Below, in pieces: positions 52,387-61,966 of a stretch of DNA of 64,000 nucleotides. The notes beneath the pieces are model-generated. The model did not search any database and had not been told where the DNA came from. It saw only the letters and a program-made list of their open reading frames with translations. Made by a program: the position numbers and the translations under genes. How positions within the stretch are numbered: the stretch's first letter is position 1; each line of letters opens with the position of its first letter. This DNA comes from DATCJA01 sp963814955 (GTDB lineage Bacteria; Acidobacteriota; Vicinamibacteria; Vicinamibacterales; UBA2999), in contig CAWFEX010000015.1 of assembly GCA_963814955.1 (NCBI GenBank), positions 682,001 through 746,000 on the forward strand, in the 5' to 3' direction.

Positions 52387-53343
52387 ATGACTCGAGGGCT
52401 CTCTCTCGTCGCTGCGGCCGTCGTCACCATGCTTGCGGCGGACGCGTCGGCGCAAGACAAGAAGCGTATCGCGATCCTCAGTTTCGAGGACGCGGCCGTC
52501 AGGTCGTCTGCGGCCGCCGCGATCCGTTCGACGCAGGATGTCGGCGCGAGCCTCGCCGATGTGCTGGTGAATGAACTCCTCAAGGAAGGGAAATACACCA
52601 TCATCGAGCGTCGGGCTCTCGACGAAGTACTCAAGGAGCAGAACTTCTCGAACAGCAGCCGTGCGGACGCGAAGACGGCTGCGAACATCGGACGTGTGCT
52701 GGGCGTGGACGCCATCGTCATCGGGTCCGTAACGGAGTTTGTTGTCGAGGAGTCGGCCGTCGGGGTCGGGTCTGGACCGCTCAACCGGATCACGCGTGGC
52801 GTCGTGGGCGGCGGCAAGCGCGTCAACGCGAGGGCATCGGTGGCCATGACCGCGCGGATGGTGAATACGAGCACAGGAGAGATACTGACCTCCGTGTCCG
52901 GGAGCGGCGATTCGGCCAAGGGCTCGGTGGAGGCATCGGGCGGCTACGCCACTGGCATCGACATGACATCGGCGTCGTTTCAGGGATCGGCGCTCGGGGA
53001 GGCGATCAACCGCGCGGCACAGTCAGTGGCGTCCGGTCTCAGCGAGTTCGCCGCGAAGCTGTCAGCCGTGCGAGTTGACTACACAGGACTGGTGGCAGAC
53101 GTAACCGGCAACACTCTGATCCTCAACGTGGGACGTCTCAAAGGGGCGCAGGTCGGCGACACTGTCGAAATCAGCCGCTCCGGGCGAACGGTCCTCGACC
53201 CCGCGACCAAGAAGGTCCTTCGCACGTTCGTTGACAAGATCGCGACGGCCCGCATTACTGAAGTTGACGACTCCTCGGCAACCGCGACGCTCACCGGTGC
53301 TGCAGCCGTGCAGGTGGGCGACCAGATTCGGCGCGTGCCGTAG
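52387..53343 (+). CDS. CsgG/HfaB-family exported protein
   Basis: 318 residues from ATG 52387. Signal peptide MTRGLSLVAAAVVTMLAADA...SAQ without lipobox Cys. CsgG-like core: RIAILSFEDAA, GASLADVLVNELLKEGKYTI, IERRALDEVLKEQNFSNSS, IGRVLGVDAIVIGSVTEFVV and MTARMVNTSTGEILTSVSGS. A C-terminal extension (VADVTGNTLILNVGRLKGAQ, TVEISRS) resembles a FlgT-like domain. CsgG proper forms curli secretion pores, but without Cys this copy is likely periplasmic. Probably co-transcribed with the TIR gene. Confidence 0.9.
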   Translation: MTRGLSLVAAAVVTMLAADASAQDKKRIAILSFEDAAVRSSAAAAIRSTQDVGASLADVLVNELLKEGKYTIIERRALDEVLKEQNFSNSSRADAKTAANIGRVLGVDAIVIGSVTEFVVEESAVGVGSGPLNRITRGVVGGGKRVNARASVAMTARMVNTSTGEILTSVSGSGDSAKGSVEASGGYATGIDMTSASFQGSALGEAINRAAQSVASGLSEFAAKLSAVRVDYTGLVADVTGNTLILNVGRLKGAQVGDTVEISRSGRTVLDPATKKVLRTFVDKIATARITEVDDSSATATLTGAAAVQVGDQIRRVP

Positions 53344-53409
53344 CCCCTCCCATTAAGCTGACGATTACGCCGTAGTGTCGGACGCGACAATGTGACTAGC
53401 CCCATATTG

Positions 53410-53486
53410 ACGTAGTGTCCGGCTTTAGCCGGACCAAAGACTTTCCTGGTGCTATCGCAAGGTCCGGCTAAAGCCGGACACTACGT
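53410..53486. repeat. ACGTAGTGTCCGGC double-hairpin repeat, best copy
   Basis: Perfect 26-base inverted arms at 53410-53435 and 53461-53486 (starting ACGTAGTGTCCGGC and ending GCCGGACACTACGT), each containing the inner palindrome TCCGGCTTTAGCCGGA. Loop of 25 bases. It lies between convergent genes and could serve as terminator. Confidence 0.88.
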
Positions 53487-53517
53487 ACGATCCTCGACCC
53501 CGCCGCCGACCTGCCGA

Positions 53518-53997
53518 TTATTCCCCGGCTTTCAGATTCGGACCGCAGACAGAACCTCGATAAACCAGCTCGGCGGTTCCCACACCGGGACCGCCAGCAT
53601 GACTGAATCCATCGAAGGTCATCGTGCCGGTAGCTCCGTCGTACTTGCCCGATCCCCCGGTGATCGTCAGTTCCACATGTACTGTGAATTCGCCCGGAGG
53701 CGCGCCTGGAATGGGAGTGCGCGTTGGAAATCCAACGGCAATCAACGTGTCGCCCCTGTTCGTCAGAAAGATATCCAGTGAGACCGTATTGGGTGGTGGG
53801 CTGGTGATGACCACCGTGCTGGCGCCGCTCAGCGTCCCGGTCACAACGCCCAGAAGCCTGCTTATAGGGTCGTTGGGTGCCTCAATGCGGGTCTCCGAGA
53901 TGCCGCCACGGAGGATGTGGCAGTCCGCCCGCGCCTCGATGGCGGTGCCGAGCACGGCCAGACACAGCATCAGTGCTATTTTCGTGTTCCATTTCAT
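53518..53997 (-). CDS. Secreted protein of unknown function
   Basis: 159 residues with signal peptide MKWNTKIALMLCLAVLGTAI, EARA. The mature part begins DCHILRGGISETRIE and is beta-rich: STVVITSPPPNTVSLDIFLT, GEFTVHVELTITGGSGKYDG, ATGTMTFDGFSHAGG, ending YRGSVCGPN. A Cys near each end probably forms a disulfide. The 'GGSGKYDGATG' segment resembles lipocalin-like/allene-oxide-cyclase-type barrels found in secreted bacterial proteins (weak). Confidence 0.75.
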   Translation of the reverse strand: MKWNTKIALMLCLAVLGTAIEARADCHILRGGISETRIEAPNDPISRLLGVVTGTLSGASTVVITSPPPNTVSLDIFLTNRGDTLIAVGFPTRTPIPGAPPGEFTVHVELTITGGSGKYDGATGTMTFDGFSHAGGPGVGTAELVYRGSVCGPNLKAGE

Positions 53998-54159
53998 GAC
54001 GAAGTCTCCTTTTCTCGGCGCGTCCGCGGCTCGATGGTCGCACCTCGCCGCGGAACCGCCCTACACTTTGCGCTTTCACCGGTACAGGCGGAAGCGGGCG
54101 GCGGAACCGGCCACGAGGGTGATAATTTCTCGTGTCCCGCCCGGAGGAGGGGTGACTCC

Positions 54160-54738
54160 GTGAACGACCGCGCCGAGGTCACGAACCTGCTGAGAGCCTG
54201 GGGCAACGGCGATCAGGAAGCGCTGGACCGGCTGTCGGAACGGGTCTACGGGGAACTGCATCGGATGGCGCGCCGCTTCATGAAGAACGAGCGCCAGGGG
54301 AACAGTCTTCAGGCCACCGCGCTGGTCCATGAGGTCTATCTTCGACTGGTGGATGTGGGCAACGTGGAATGGCACCAACGAGCCCAGTTCTTTGCGATGG
54401 CGGCGCAGATGATGCGCCGCATTCTGGTGGACGCCGCGCGCGCCAGGGGTTCGCGCAAACGCGGCGGCCAGGTAATCCGCATGAACTTCGAGGAGGCGGC
54501 GGTTCTGGTGCCGGAGCCGGACCGGTCGATGATTGCGCTGGATGAAGCGCTGGCGGCGTTCTCGGAGATTGCCGAGCGTCAAGCCAAGGTGGTGGAGCTG
54601 CGCTACTTCGGCGGGTTGACGGAAGAGGAAATCGCGCACGCGCTGGATATCTCGCCGCGCACCGTGCGGCGCGATTGGGAGTTCGCGAGAGTCTGGCTGG
54701 CGCGGGAGCTGGCCAATTCGTCGGAACGGCGCGCATGA
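54160..54738 (+). CDS. ECF sigma factor (TIGR02999-type)
   Basis: 192 residues from GTG 54160 behind GGAGGAGG. Sigma-70 region 2 (LDRLSERVYGELHRMARRFM, ATALVHEVYLRLVD) and region 4 (VVELRYFGGLTEEEIAHALD, ISPRTVRRDWEFARVWL) are clear. The HQRAQFFAMAAQMMRRILVD and ARARGSRKRGG segments mark the ECF subgroup common in Acidobacteria and Planctomycetes, which is usually paired with a Ser/Thr kinase instead of an anti-sigma factor. The stop overlaps the kinase start (ATGA). Confidence 0.94.
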   Translation: MNDRAEVTNLLRAWGNGDQEALDRLSERVYGELHRMARRFMKNERQGNSLQATALVHEVYLRLVDVGNVEWHQRAQFFAMAAQMMRRILVDAARARGSRKRGGQVIRMNFEEAAVLVPEPDRSMIALDEALAAFSEIAERQAKVVELRYFGGLTEEEIAHALDISPRTVRRDWEFARVWLARELANSSERRA

Positions 54739-57650
54739 CCCCGGAACGATTACGACAGGTCGAAGAGCTATTTCACGCGGTCCGCGAAAGTTCGGCCGAT
54801 GAGCGGACCGAGCGGCTCGCCCGAGCCGACCCGGAACTGCGCCGGGAGGTCGAATCGCTGCTCGCCCGGCAATCCGAAGACCTCCTTCTGGATCGACCCG
54901 CGCCGGGCACCAGCACGGAATCGCTCGAGGCCACCCGGATCCCGACGCCAATCGCCGGGACCAGCCTGGGGCCATACCGCATCGAAGGCAAGCTCGGCGA
55001 AGGCGGCATGGGCGAGGTGTTTCGTGCGGTGGACACCCGGCTGGGTCGCGCCGTCGCCATCAAGATCACCCACGAGCGGTTCAGCACACGCTTCGATCGC
55101 GAAGCGCGTGCGATCTCCTCGTTGAATCACCCGAACATCTGCACGCTCTACGACGTCGGGCCCAACTATCTGGTGATGGAACTGGTGGAGGGGGAAACGC
55201 TCGCGGCTCGGCTGAAAGATGGTCCGTTGCCCGCGGACTTGGCGCTTCGTTACGGCACGCAGATTCTTGCCGCGCTGGCCGAGGCGCACGAAAAGGGGAT
55301 CGTTCACCGCGATCTGAAGCCAGGAAATGTGATGCTCACCAAGACGGGCGTCAAGGTTTTGGACTTCGGACTGGCTGCGCTGACGGGAGAGGCGACTCTC
55401 ACTGCCGCAGGAATGGTGATGGGCACGCCCGCGTACATGGCGCCCGAACAGGCGCGCGGCGAGACGGTCGATCAACGGGCGGACCTCTGGAGCCTGGGCC
55501 TGGTCCTACACGAAATGCTCACCGGTGCGCGGCCCGCCCCTGGGGTCGGGGTGCGCGTCGCAGCGTCGCCCGAGCTCGAACGCATCATCGCGAAATGCCT
55601 CGAGCCCGATCGCGCGCTTCGCCATCAGCACGCGGCCGACCTGCGGGCCGATCTCGAGCGCCTCGAGCGCGGTTCGGGCTGGGCGACGGCCGGTGGCGCT
55701 CAGGTGGCCAGTCGGACGCGCTGGCGTCTCGTCGCTGCCGCCGCCGTGGCAGCGGCAGTCCTCGTGGGCGCCTACGTCTTCGCGCCTCGGGCAGCGACGC
55801 TCACCGACAAGGACACGATCGTACTCGCCGATTTCACCAACACGACGGGCGACCCGGTGTTCGACGACACTCTACGACAGGGGCTGGCGGTACAGCTCCA
55901 GCAATCGCCGTTCCTCAGCCTCATATCCGACGAACGCATCCGACGAACGCTGCTGTTGATGAACCAATCGGCGGACGCGCGATTGACTCCGGAGATAGCG
56001 CAGGGCGTGTGCGTCCGGACCGGCAGCGCCGCCGTCCTGGAAGGATCGATTGCCGCGCTCGGGAGTCAATACGTTTTGGGCCTGCGCGCGACGAACTGCA
56101 CGAGCGGTGACATCCTCGCCGAAGAGCAGGCACAGGCGGCACGGAAGGAAAATGTTCTGAGCACGCTCAGTCAGATGGCGACTCGGTTCCGAACGCGGGT
56201 TGGCGAATCGCTCGCCACCATCGAGAGATACTCGACGCCGCTCGAGGCGACGACGCCGTCACTCGAAGCGTTGCAGGCTTACAGCGCCGGATTCAAAGCG
56301 GGCCTTGCCGGCTCGAATGTGCGTGCCCTGGCGCTTTTTCAACGTGCGGTGGCGATCGATCCCGATTTTGCATCCGCCCATGCGCATGCCGGATTCCGCT
56401 ACGGCGTGACGGGAGAGTCGGCGCTCGCGCGACAGAGCTTAATCAAGGCCTACCAACTGCGCAATCGCGCCAGCGACGTCGAGCGCTTCTACATCGACAC
56501 ACTGTACGATCGCGACTTTACGGGGAATCTGGAACGGGAGCGACGAACGTTGGAAACGTGGGCCGAGAGCTACCCGCGCGATGCCGCGGCACACACTTTG
56601 ATCGCGGGTCTCGCCCTGTCGAGCACCGGCCAATACGAGTTGGCGATCGCCGAAACCGAGAAGGCCATCGCGCTGGATCCCGACCTGACGCCGGCGTATG
56701 TCAACAGGGCATTCAATCAGCTCTCGCTGAATCGCCTTGATGATGCCTTGCTGACGGTCCGTCTTGCCGCGGAGCGCAAGCTGGAATCTGCCAGTTTACT
56801 TCTGACACAGTATTTCGTCGCCTTCCTGGCGGGTAACGAGAACGAACTCAGACGGACGGTGACGGCGGCCAGGAAGAGTCCCGCCACCGAAGACACCATC
56901 TCCCATATCGAGGCGCTCGCGCTCGCTCGCTCAGGCCAGTTGCAGGACGCGAGACGGATGGGCGAGAGCGCCGTCCAGATCGCGCAGAAGTCTGGGCAAC
57001 GCGAACGGGCTGGCTTGTTCGAAGCGGCCACCGCGGTGTGGGAAGCGTTTTATGGGAATGCGGCTGCCGCCAGGCAGAGCGCCACGAGGGCGCTCGAACT
57101 CGGAAGGGGCGGTCGCGAAGTGGACTATGCCGCGGCGTTCGCACTCGCCCTCGCAGGCGATCTGCCACAATCGCGAGCCCTCGCCGAGGTTCTCGCGAGC
57201 GGGTTCCCTGAGGATACGTCGGTGCAATTCATGTATCTGCCGGCGCTTCAGGCCTTGTTGTCATTGAACACTCCCACTCCTGATGCGGCAGCGGCGATTC
57301 AGGCGCTGCAGACCGCGTCGCGCTACGATCTCGCTCTTGGGCGTGTCGGCTTCATCGGACGTTTCGGCGGCCTGTATCCCATCTATGTTCGCGGACTGGC
57401 GTACCTCTCAGCACGTCAACCCGCTGAAGCGGCCGCCGAGTTTCAGCGGATTCTCGATCATCGAAGCATCGTGCTCGTCGATCCGATGGACGCGATGGCG
57501 CGCCTGCAGCTGGCTCGATCGCTCGCACTCTCCGGCGACACAGCCAAAGCGAAGGGCGCGTATGACGACCTTCTTGCGCTGTGGAAAGATGCGGATCCCG
57601 GGATCCCGACGGTCAACCAGGCACGGGCGGAATACGCGAAACTACAGTGA
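54735..57650 (+). CDS. Transmembrane Ser/Thr kinase with TPR sensor region
   Basis: 971 residues. Kinase domain about 80-310: GEGGMGEVF loop 87-95, Lys110 in AVAIK, HRDLKPGN 191-198, DFG 210-212, APEQARGE. It is slightly compact between the ATP loop and hinge. Transmembrane helix about 331-350 (RLVAAAAVAAAVLVGAYVFA). The extracytoplasmic part has a TolB-N-like segment (VLADFTNTTGDPVFDDTLRQ) and TPR repeats from about 510 (SLEALQAYSAGFKAGL; AIAETEKAIALDPDLTPAYV). Phosphorylation of the upstream ECF sigma factor is the likely output, from family precedent. Confidence 0.93.
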   Translation: MTPERLRQVEELFHAVRESSADERTERLARADPELRREVESLLARQSEDLLLDRPAPGTSTESLEATRIPTPIAGTSLGPYRIEGKLGEGGMGEVFRAVDTRLGRAVAIKITHERFSTRFDREARAISSLNHPNICTLYDVGPNYLVMELVEGETLAARLKDGPLPADLALRYGTQILAALAEAHEKGIVHRDLKPGNVMLTKTGVKVLDFGLAALTGEATLTAAGMVMGTPAYMAPEQARGETVDQRADLWSLGLVLHEMLTGARPAPGVGVRVAASPELERIIAKCLEPDRALRHQHAADLRADLERLERGSGWATAGGAQVASRTRWRLVAAAAVAAAVLVGAYVFAPRAATLTDKDTIVLADFTNTTGDPVFDDTLRQGLAVQLQQSPFLSLISDERIRRTLLLMNQSADARLTPEIAQGVCVRTGSAAVLEGSIAALGSQYVLGLRATNCTSGDILAEEQAQAARKENVLSTLSQMATRFRTRVGESLATIERYSTPLEATTPSLEALQAYSAGFKAGLAGSNVRALALFQRAVAIDPDFASAHAHAGFRYGVTGESALARQSLIKAYQLRNRASDVERFYIDTLYDRDFTGNLERERRTLETWAESYPRDAAAHTLIAGLALSSTGQYELAIAETEKAIALDPDLTPAYVNRAFNQLSLNRLDDALLTVRLAAERKLESASLLLTQYFVAFLAGNENELRRTVTAARKSPATEDTISHIEALALARSGQLQDARRMGESAVQIAQKSGQRERAGLFEAATAVWEAFYGNAAAARQSATRALELGRGGREVDYAAAFALALAGDLPQSRALAEVLASGFPEDTSVQFMYLPALQALLSLNTPTPDAAAAIQALQTASRYDLALGRVGFIGRFGGLYPIYVRGLAYLSARQPAEAAAEFQRILDHRSIVLVDPMDAMARLQLARSLALSGDTAKAKGAYDDLLALWKDADPGIPTVNQARAEYAKLQ

Positions 57651-58614
57651 GCCCCGTTGTACGTGCCGGCCTACGACGCCCCTCAGGCGCCGTCATAACA
57701 CTCTTTCTCCTGTTGCCGCTGATGTCGTGCGCCAAGCCGGAACTCATCTGCGCCATCGATATGGGCAGCAACAACTTTCGGCGAATCGTCGGAACGTTTG
57801 CCGGCGGCCGGTACAGTCAGACAATCGAAACGGCAACGCTCGGTGTCGGTGACGACGTTGCGGCCAACGGCCGGATTAGCGAACCCAAGCTCGTCGAGAT
57901 CGAGAAGACGTTGGCCCGTTTCAAGTCGTCCTGTGATGCATCCGGGGCGTCGAGAATGATGGCCATCGGTACGGCCGCGTTCAGGGACGCGCCAAACGCG
58001 GCCGTCGTCGTCGCGACGGCGGCTCGCCTGGGGATTCCGATGGCGGTCGCGAGTGAGCGCCGAGAGTCGGAGCTGGCGTATCTGTCCGGCTCACTGGGCC
58101 GCGACGGCTACGCCATCATCGACAACGGCAGCCGGAGCATCGAGCTCGTCGCGCGCGAAAACGGCGTATCCACTTCATCGTCTTCAATCTCGGCTACCGC
58201 GTCGCCTACGAACAATTCTTCGCGCCGGCAACAGATGCCATGCAGGCATATCGCGACTTCGAGGCGTGGCTCGAGCAGGAGACGTCGCGCGCGTCCTTCA
58301 TGAAAGGGAAACAGAAGCTGGTCGGCGTTGAGTTCGGCGACATGACAGACGTCCTGTTTCCCCCCGCGGAGCTCGAGGGACGCATTCTGGGGATCGATGC
58401 CCTCCGAGACAGGCTCCGCGAGGTCACCACCATGGGTCCGGACGCGTTCGAAGCCCTGAAGAACAAGAAAGACATCGATCGCGCGCTGCCGAGGCTCATC
58501 GTGGCTGTTTCGATGATGGAGGCGTTCGGATACACGCAGCTGGAGCTCACCGAGCGCGAGCTCGGTGCCGGCCTGATCATCGAGGCAGGGTTGATGGCCG
58601 CCGACAGCCCATAG
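57647..58614 (+). CDS. Ppx/GppA-like phosphatase lipoprotein (frameshifted)
   Basis: About 322 residues. GTG 57647 overlaps the kinase stop. A lipoprotein signal (VITLFLLLPLMSC) precedes an actin-fold Ppx/GppA body: ICAIDMGSNNFRRIVGTFAG, MMAIGTAAFRDAPNAAVVVA, VASERRESELAYLSGSLGRD, YAIIDNGSRSIELVA. The frame then shifts; the other frame continues RIHFIVFNLGYRVAYEQFFA and, to the end, AFGYTQLELTERELGAGLII. One missing C near 58162 (ENG-RIHF) would unite them. Ppx/GppA enzymes hydrolyse polyphosphate or pppGpp inside cells, so a lipoprotein form is odd. Confidence 0.8.
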
Positions 58615-58655
58615 GTGTAGCATCCGTCATTGTTTGGCGAAGGTTGGAGGATTCG

Positions 58656-59733
58656 ATGCTGCCAGCAAGAGCGAAATGGCTTCTCGTCGCGGCTGCCGTC
58701 GTCGCAGCCTGGCCCGTGGGACTGCCCGCCCAGAACAGAAACGCGCCCATGGTGCGCTGGTGGGAACCGACCAACGACCTGCCCGAATCCCTGGGTCGGG
58801 CAAGTGCTGCCGATCCCTGATGGGCGGAAATGGGGCTCGACGGCCGGAGTCGACGTCGACCCGACGGACGGTACCGTCTGGGTGATCGATCGATGCGGTT
58901 CCAACTCCTGCGTTGGCTCGAATCTCGATCCCATCCTCCATTACGACAAGAGCGGCAAGTTCCTGGGCGGCTTCGGCAAGGGGATGTTTGCCTTCCCCCA
59001 CGGCATACATGTCGATAACGAAGGGAACGTCTGGGTCACCGACCCCCTGCCGGTGGACGGGAGAGGGGCGGGCGGCAGTGTTGGTCAGCAGGTCACCAAG
59101 TTCAATCGGAAAGGCGAAGTGCTCCTGAAACTGGGACAGGCGCTCGTGACTGGAAAGGGCACCAACACGTTCAGTTCGCCTTCCGACGTCGTCGTCGGCA
59201 GAAACGGCGACATCTTCGTGGCCGACGGACATGCACAGGGCACGAACGAGCGCATCATGAAGTTCGATCGGAACGGACGCTACATAAAGGAGTGGGGTTC
59301 ACCGGGCTTCGGGCCCTGCGGCACCAACCAGTTCTCGACGACTCATGCCCTCGAGATCGACTCGCAAGGCCGGCTGTTCGTCGGCGATCGCGACAACAAC
59401 CGCATTCAGATCTTCGACCAGGATGGCAACTACCTGGAATGCTGGTATCAGTTCGGCCGCCCGAGCGGGATCCACATCGACGCCAACGACAACATCTACG
59501 TGGCCGACTCCGAATCGAGGATGGACGAGCCCAACTATGGCGGTCCGCCGAGCCCGTTCACGCGCGGGATCCGCGTGGGGAGCGTGAGGGACGGGTCCGT
59601 GAAGTATTTCATTCCGGACCCGAAACCCGCAGGCGGCTCGAGCGCAGCGGAAGGCGTCGCCGCCACTGACGACGGCATCATCTTTGGCGCGGAAGTCGGG
59701 CCTCGCCAGGTCGTGCGCTATCAGAAGAAATAG
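58656..59733 (+). CDS. Secreted NHL-repeat beta-propeller protein (5' frameshift)
   Basis: About 358 residues. ATG 58656 after GGAGG gives signal peptide MLPARAKWLLVAAAVVAAWP...AQ and NRNAPMVRWWEPTNDLP. The frame changes near 58785, where one extra G (ctgccc[g]aatccc) separates it from NPWVGQVLPIPDGRKWGSTA. NHL blades then follow: GVDVDPTDGTVWVIDRCGSN, FPHGIHVDNEGNVWVTDPLP, PSDVVVGRNGDIFVADGHAQ, GRPSGIHIDANDNIYVADSE. Related to the NHL protein at 31105. Downstream neighbours are also exported. Confidence 0.84.
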
Positions 59734-59768
59734 CCGGCGCGGGTATAGAATCGCCGCAGGAGATCGCC

Positions 59769-61200
59769 ATGCGCAACCGGATTTCGGTCGTGGCCCTTCC
59801 TGTCGTCGCGATCCTGACTGTGGCGTTCAGTACATCGGCTGTGCCCGCGGCCAACCAGGGCGCGGCGCCGGCGGTGACTTTCCATAAGGACGTCGTTCCG
59901 GTTCTCCAGAAGAACTGCCAGAGCTGTCATCGCCCCGGCCAGATCGGGCCGTTCTCGATGCTCACCTACAAGGAGACGCGCCCGTGGGCGCGGGCGATCA
60001 AGCAGGCGGTGATGACTCGTGCGATGCCGCCGTGGTTTGCCGATTCGAGCTACGGCCACTTCAATAACGACCGGTCGCTCGAGCAATTGGACATCGATCT
60101 GCATTGCCGCATGGGTCGATGCAGGCGCGCCCGAAGGGAATCCGGGGGACGCGCCTCCGCCGATCGCCTGGCCCGAGGGCGGCTGGCAGATCACGCCCGA
60201 CGTGGCATTCGACCTGCCACCGTATGCCGTGCCGGCGAAAGGCATCGTCGAGTGGGAGCGCATTGCGTTCCCCGCGCCGTTCAAGGAAGACACCTGGGTG
60301 ACGTCCGTGGAAATTCTGCCGGGCGTGCCAGCAGTGGTGCATCACCTCTGCTTCGGGTTCCAGAAGCACCGACCGACCACACCGTACGGTGTGTATCAAT
60401 GGATGGAAGTACCGCGCGACGAGAACGGCAATATGGTGAAGGTCGACGGTACGACCACGGGCCCACGCAAGGGCATCGTCTTGTCACGCACGGCCGGGAG
60501 CACCGAGGTGACGCGGCGCGCCGGCAGTCCCGACTTCTTTCACGAAGGGACGAACGAATTCTGTTATCTGCCGGGCCTTCCGTATGAGGACTATCGCCCG
60601 GTGGACGCCGGCATGTTCGTCCCGGCGGGCTCCGATGTGATCGTGAGCCTGCATTACACCGCGACGGGCCTGGCCGTCGTCGATCGCAGCCGGATCGGGT
60701 TCACCGTCTCGCAGACGCCGCCCAGGAAGAAGTTCCTGCCGCAGGACGGCGCGGAGGGTGAGAACCCGCCTGTGGCGCGGCAGCAGGCGAATGCGTCACT
60801 CGCGATCCCGCCCTTTGCGGAAAATCATCCCGGGCCGATGGCTGAGATCGACTTCCTGAAGGACGTCGAGCTCGTGTGGTTCCGTCCGCACGCGCACGTG
60901 CGCGGCAAGACCGTCCGCTACACGCTCATCCATCCGGATGGCCGCGAGGAGACAGTGCTCTACGTCCCGAACTACAACTTCAACTGGCAGCTCACCTATC
61001 GCACGTCGATCCCGATCAAGACGGGATCGAAGATGCGCGTCCAGTTCACGTATGACAATTCGACGAAGAACAAGTACAACCCCGATCCGAGTGCCTGGGT
61101 CCGCTATGGCGGCCAGAGCTGGGAAGAGATGGGCACGCCGAACATGGGCTTCCTCGTCGACCAGGACGAGGATGTGACAAACGCGATCCGCGAGCGATGA
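59769..61200 (+). CDS. Exported cytochrome-c-like / ascorbate-monooxygenase-like protein (frameshifted)
   Basis: About 476 residues. Signal peptide VVALPVVAILTVAFSTSAVP. An N-terminal haem-c-type segment has a CxxCH motif (VLQKNCQSCHRPGQIGPFSM) followed by TRAMPPWFADSSYGHFNNDR. The C-terminal two thirds resemble copper type II ascorbate-dependent monooxygenase domains, with candidate metal histidines in VVHHLCFGF, SLHYTATG and WFRPHAHVRGK. The frame breaks near 60095 after LEQLDI; one extra G separates it from AAWVDAGAPEGNPGDAPPP. Redox activity in the periplasm is likely; substrate unknown. Confidence 0.82.
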
Positions 61201-61943
61201 CCATGCGCGCTGCGCTCGCAATCGGTCTGGTGCTTCTGTCCGCGTCGGCACGCGCCGAGCAGCGCGAGGTGACCGTTACGGCCGCCGACGGATTCACACT
61301 TCAGGGTACATTCCATTCGGCGCCCAAGGGCGGTCCCGGCATTCTGCTGCTCCATCAGTGCAACGCCGATCGCAGGAGCTACGACGAGCTCGCGGTCATG
61401 CTGAACAACGCGGGGTACAACGTGCTGTCCTTCGACTTCCGTGGCTTCGGCGGGAGCCGCGGCGGCCAGTACACCGATTTCAGCAGCCAGCGCCAGGCGA
61501 TGGTCGAGAAGATGCCAGGCGACGTCGACGCCGCGCTCAAGTTCCTGACGTCGCAGAACACCGTCATCGCCCGCGCGCTTGGCGTGGTCGGCGGCAGTTG
61601 CGGTGTGAACCAGGCGATTCAGGCAAGCCGCCGCCATCCTGACGTGCGGACGCTGGTGTTGCTCTCGGGCGGTACGAATCCCGATGGTGAAGCCCACATC
61701 AAGGCGTCTCGACAGCTGCCGATTTTCGGCGTGGCCAGCGAGGAAGATGGCGGCGCGCCAGCGTCAATTCAAAAAATCGTCGGTCTGTCGGCGCATCCGG
61801 ACAGCCGCGTCGAGATGTTGAAAAACGCCGGGCATGCGGCGGAGATGCTCGCCCGGCAGCAAGACCTCGGTGCCGATATCGTGATCTGGTTCCGAGCCAA
61901 CCTGCCGGTGGCGGGCTATGGACTGCCGCCCGCTATTCGGTAA
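61197..61943 (+). CDS. Exported dienelactone-hydrolase-like alpha/beta hydrolase
   Basis: 248 residues, ATGA overlap with the preceding gene. Signal peptide MRAALAIGLVLLSASARA. Alpha/beta-hydrolase: GGPGILLLHQCNADRRSYDE, VLSFDFRGFGGSRGGQYTDF, nucleophile elbow GVVGGSCGVNQAI. The residue at the elbow centre is Cys (G-S-C-G), as in true dienelactone hydrolases rather than Ser esterases. Acid candidate in GVASEEDGG and His in MLKNAGHAAEML. Co-transcribed with the cytochrome/monooxygenase-like gene. Confidence 0.87.
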   Translation: MTMRAALAIGLVLLSASARAEQREVTVTAADGFTLQGTFHSAPKGGPGILLLHQCNADRRSYDELAVMLNNAGYNVLSFDFRGFGGSRGGQYTDFSSQRQAMVEKMPGDVDAALKFLTSQNTVIARALGVVGGSCGVNQAIQASRRHPDVRTLVLLSGGTNPDGEAHIKASRQLPIFGVASEEDGGAPASIQKIVGLSAHPDSRVEMLKNAGHAAEMLARQQDLGADIVIWFRANLPVAGYGLPPAIR

Positions 61944-61966
61944 AAGCAATTCTCTACCGTTCTTTT

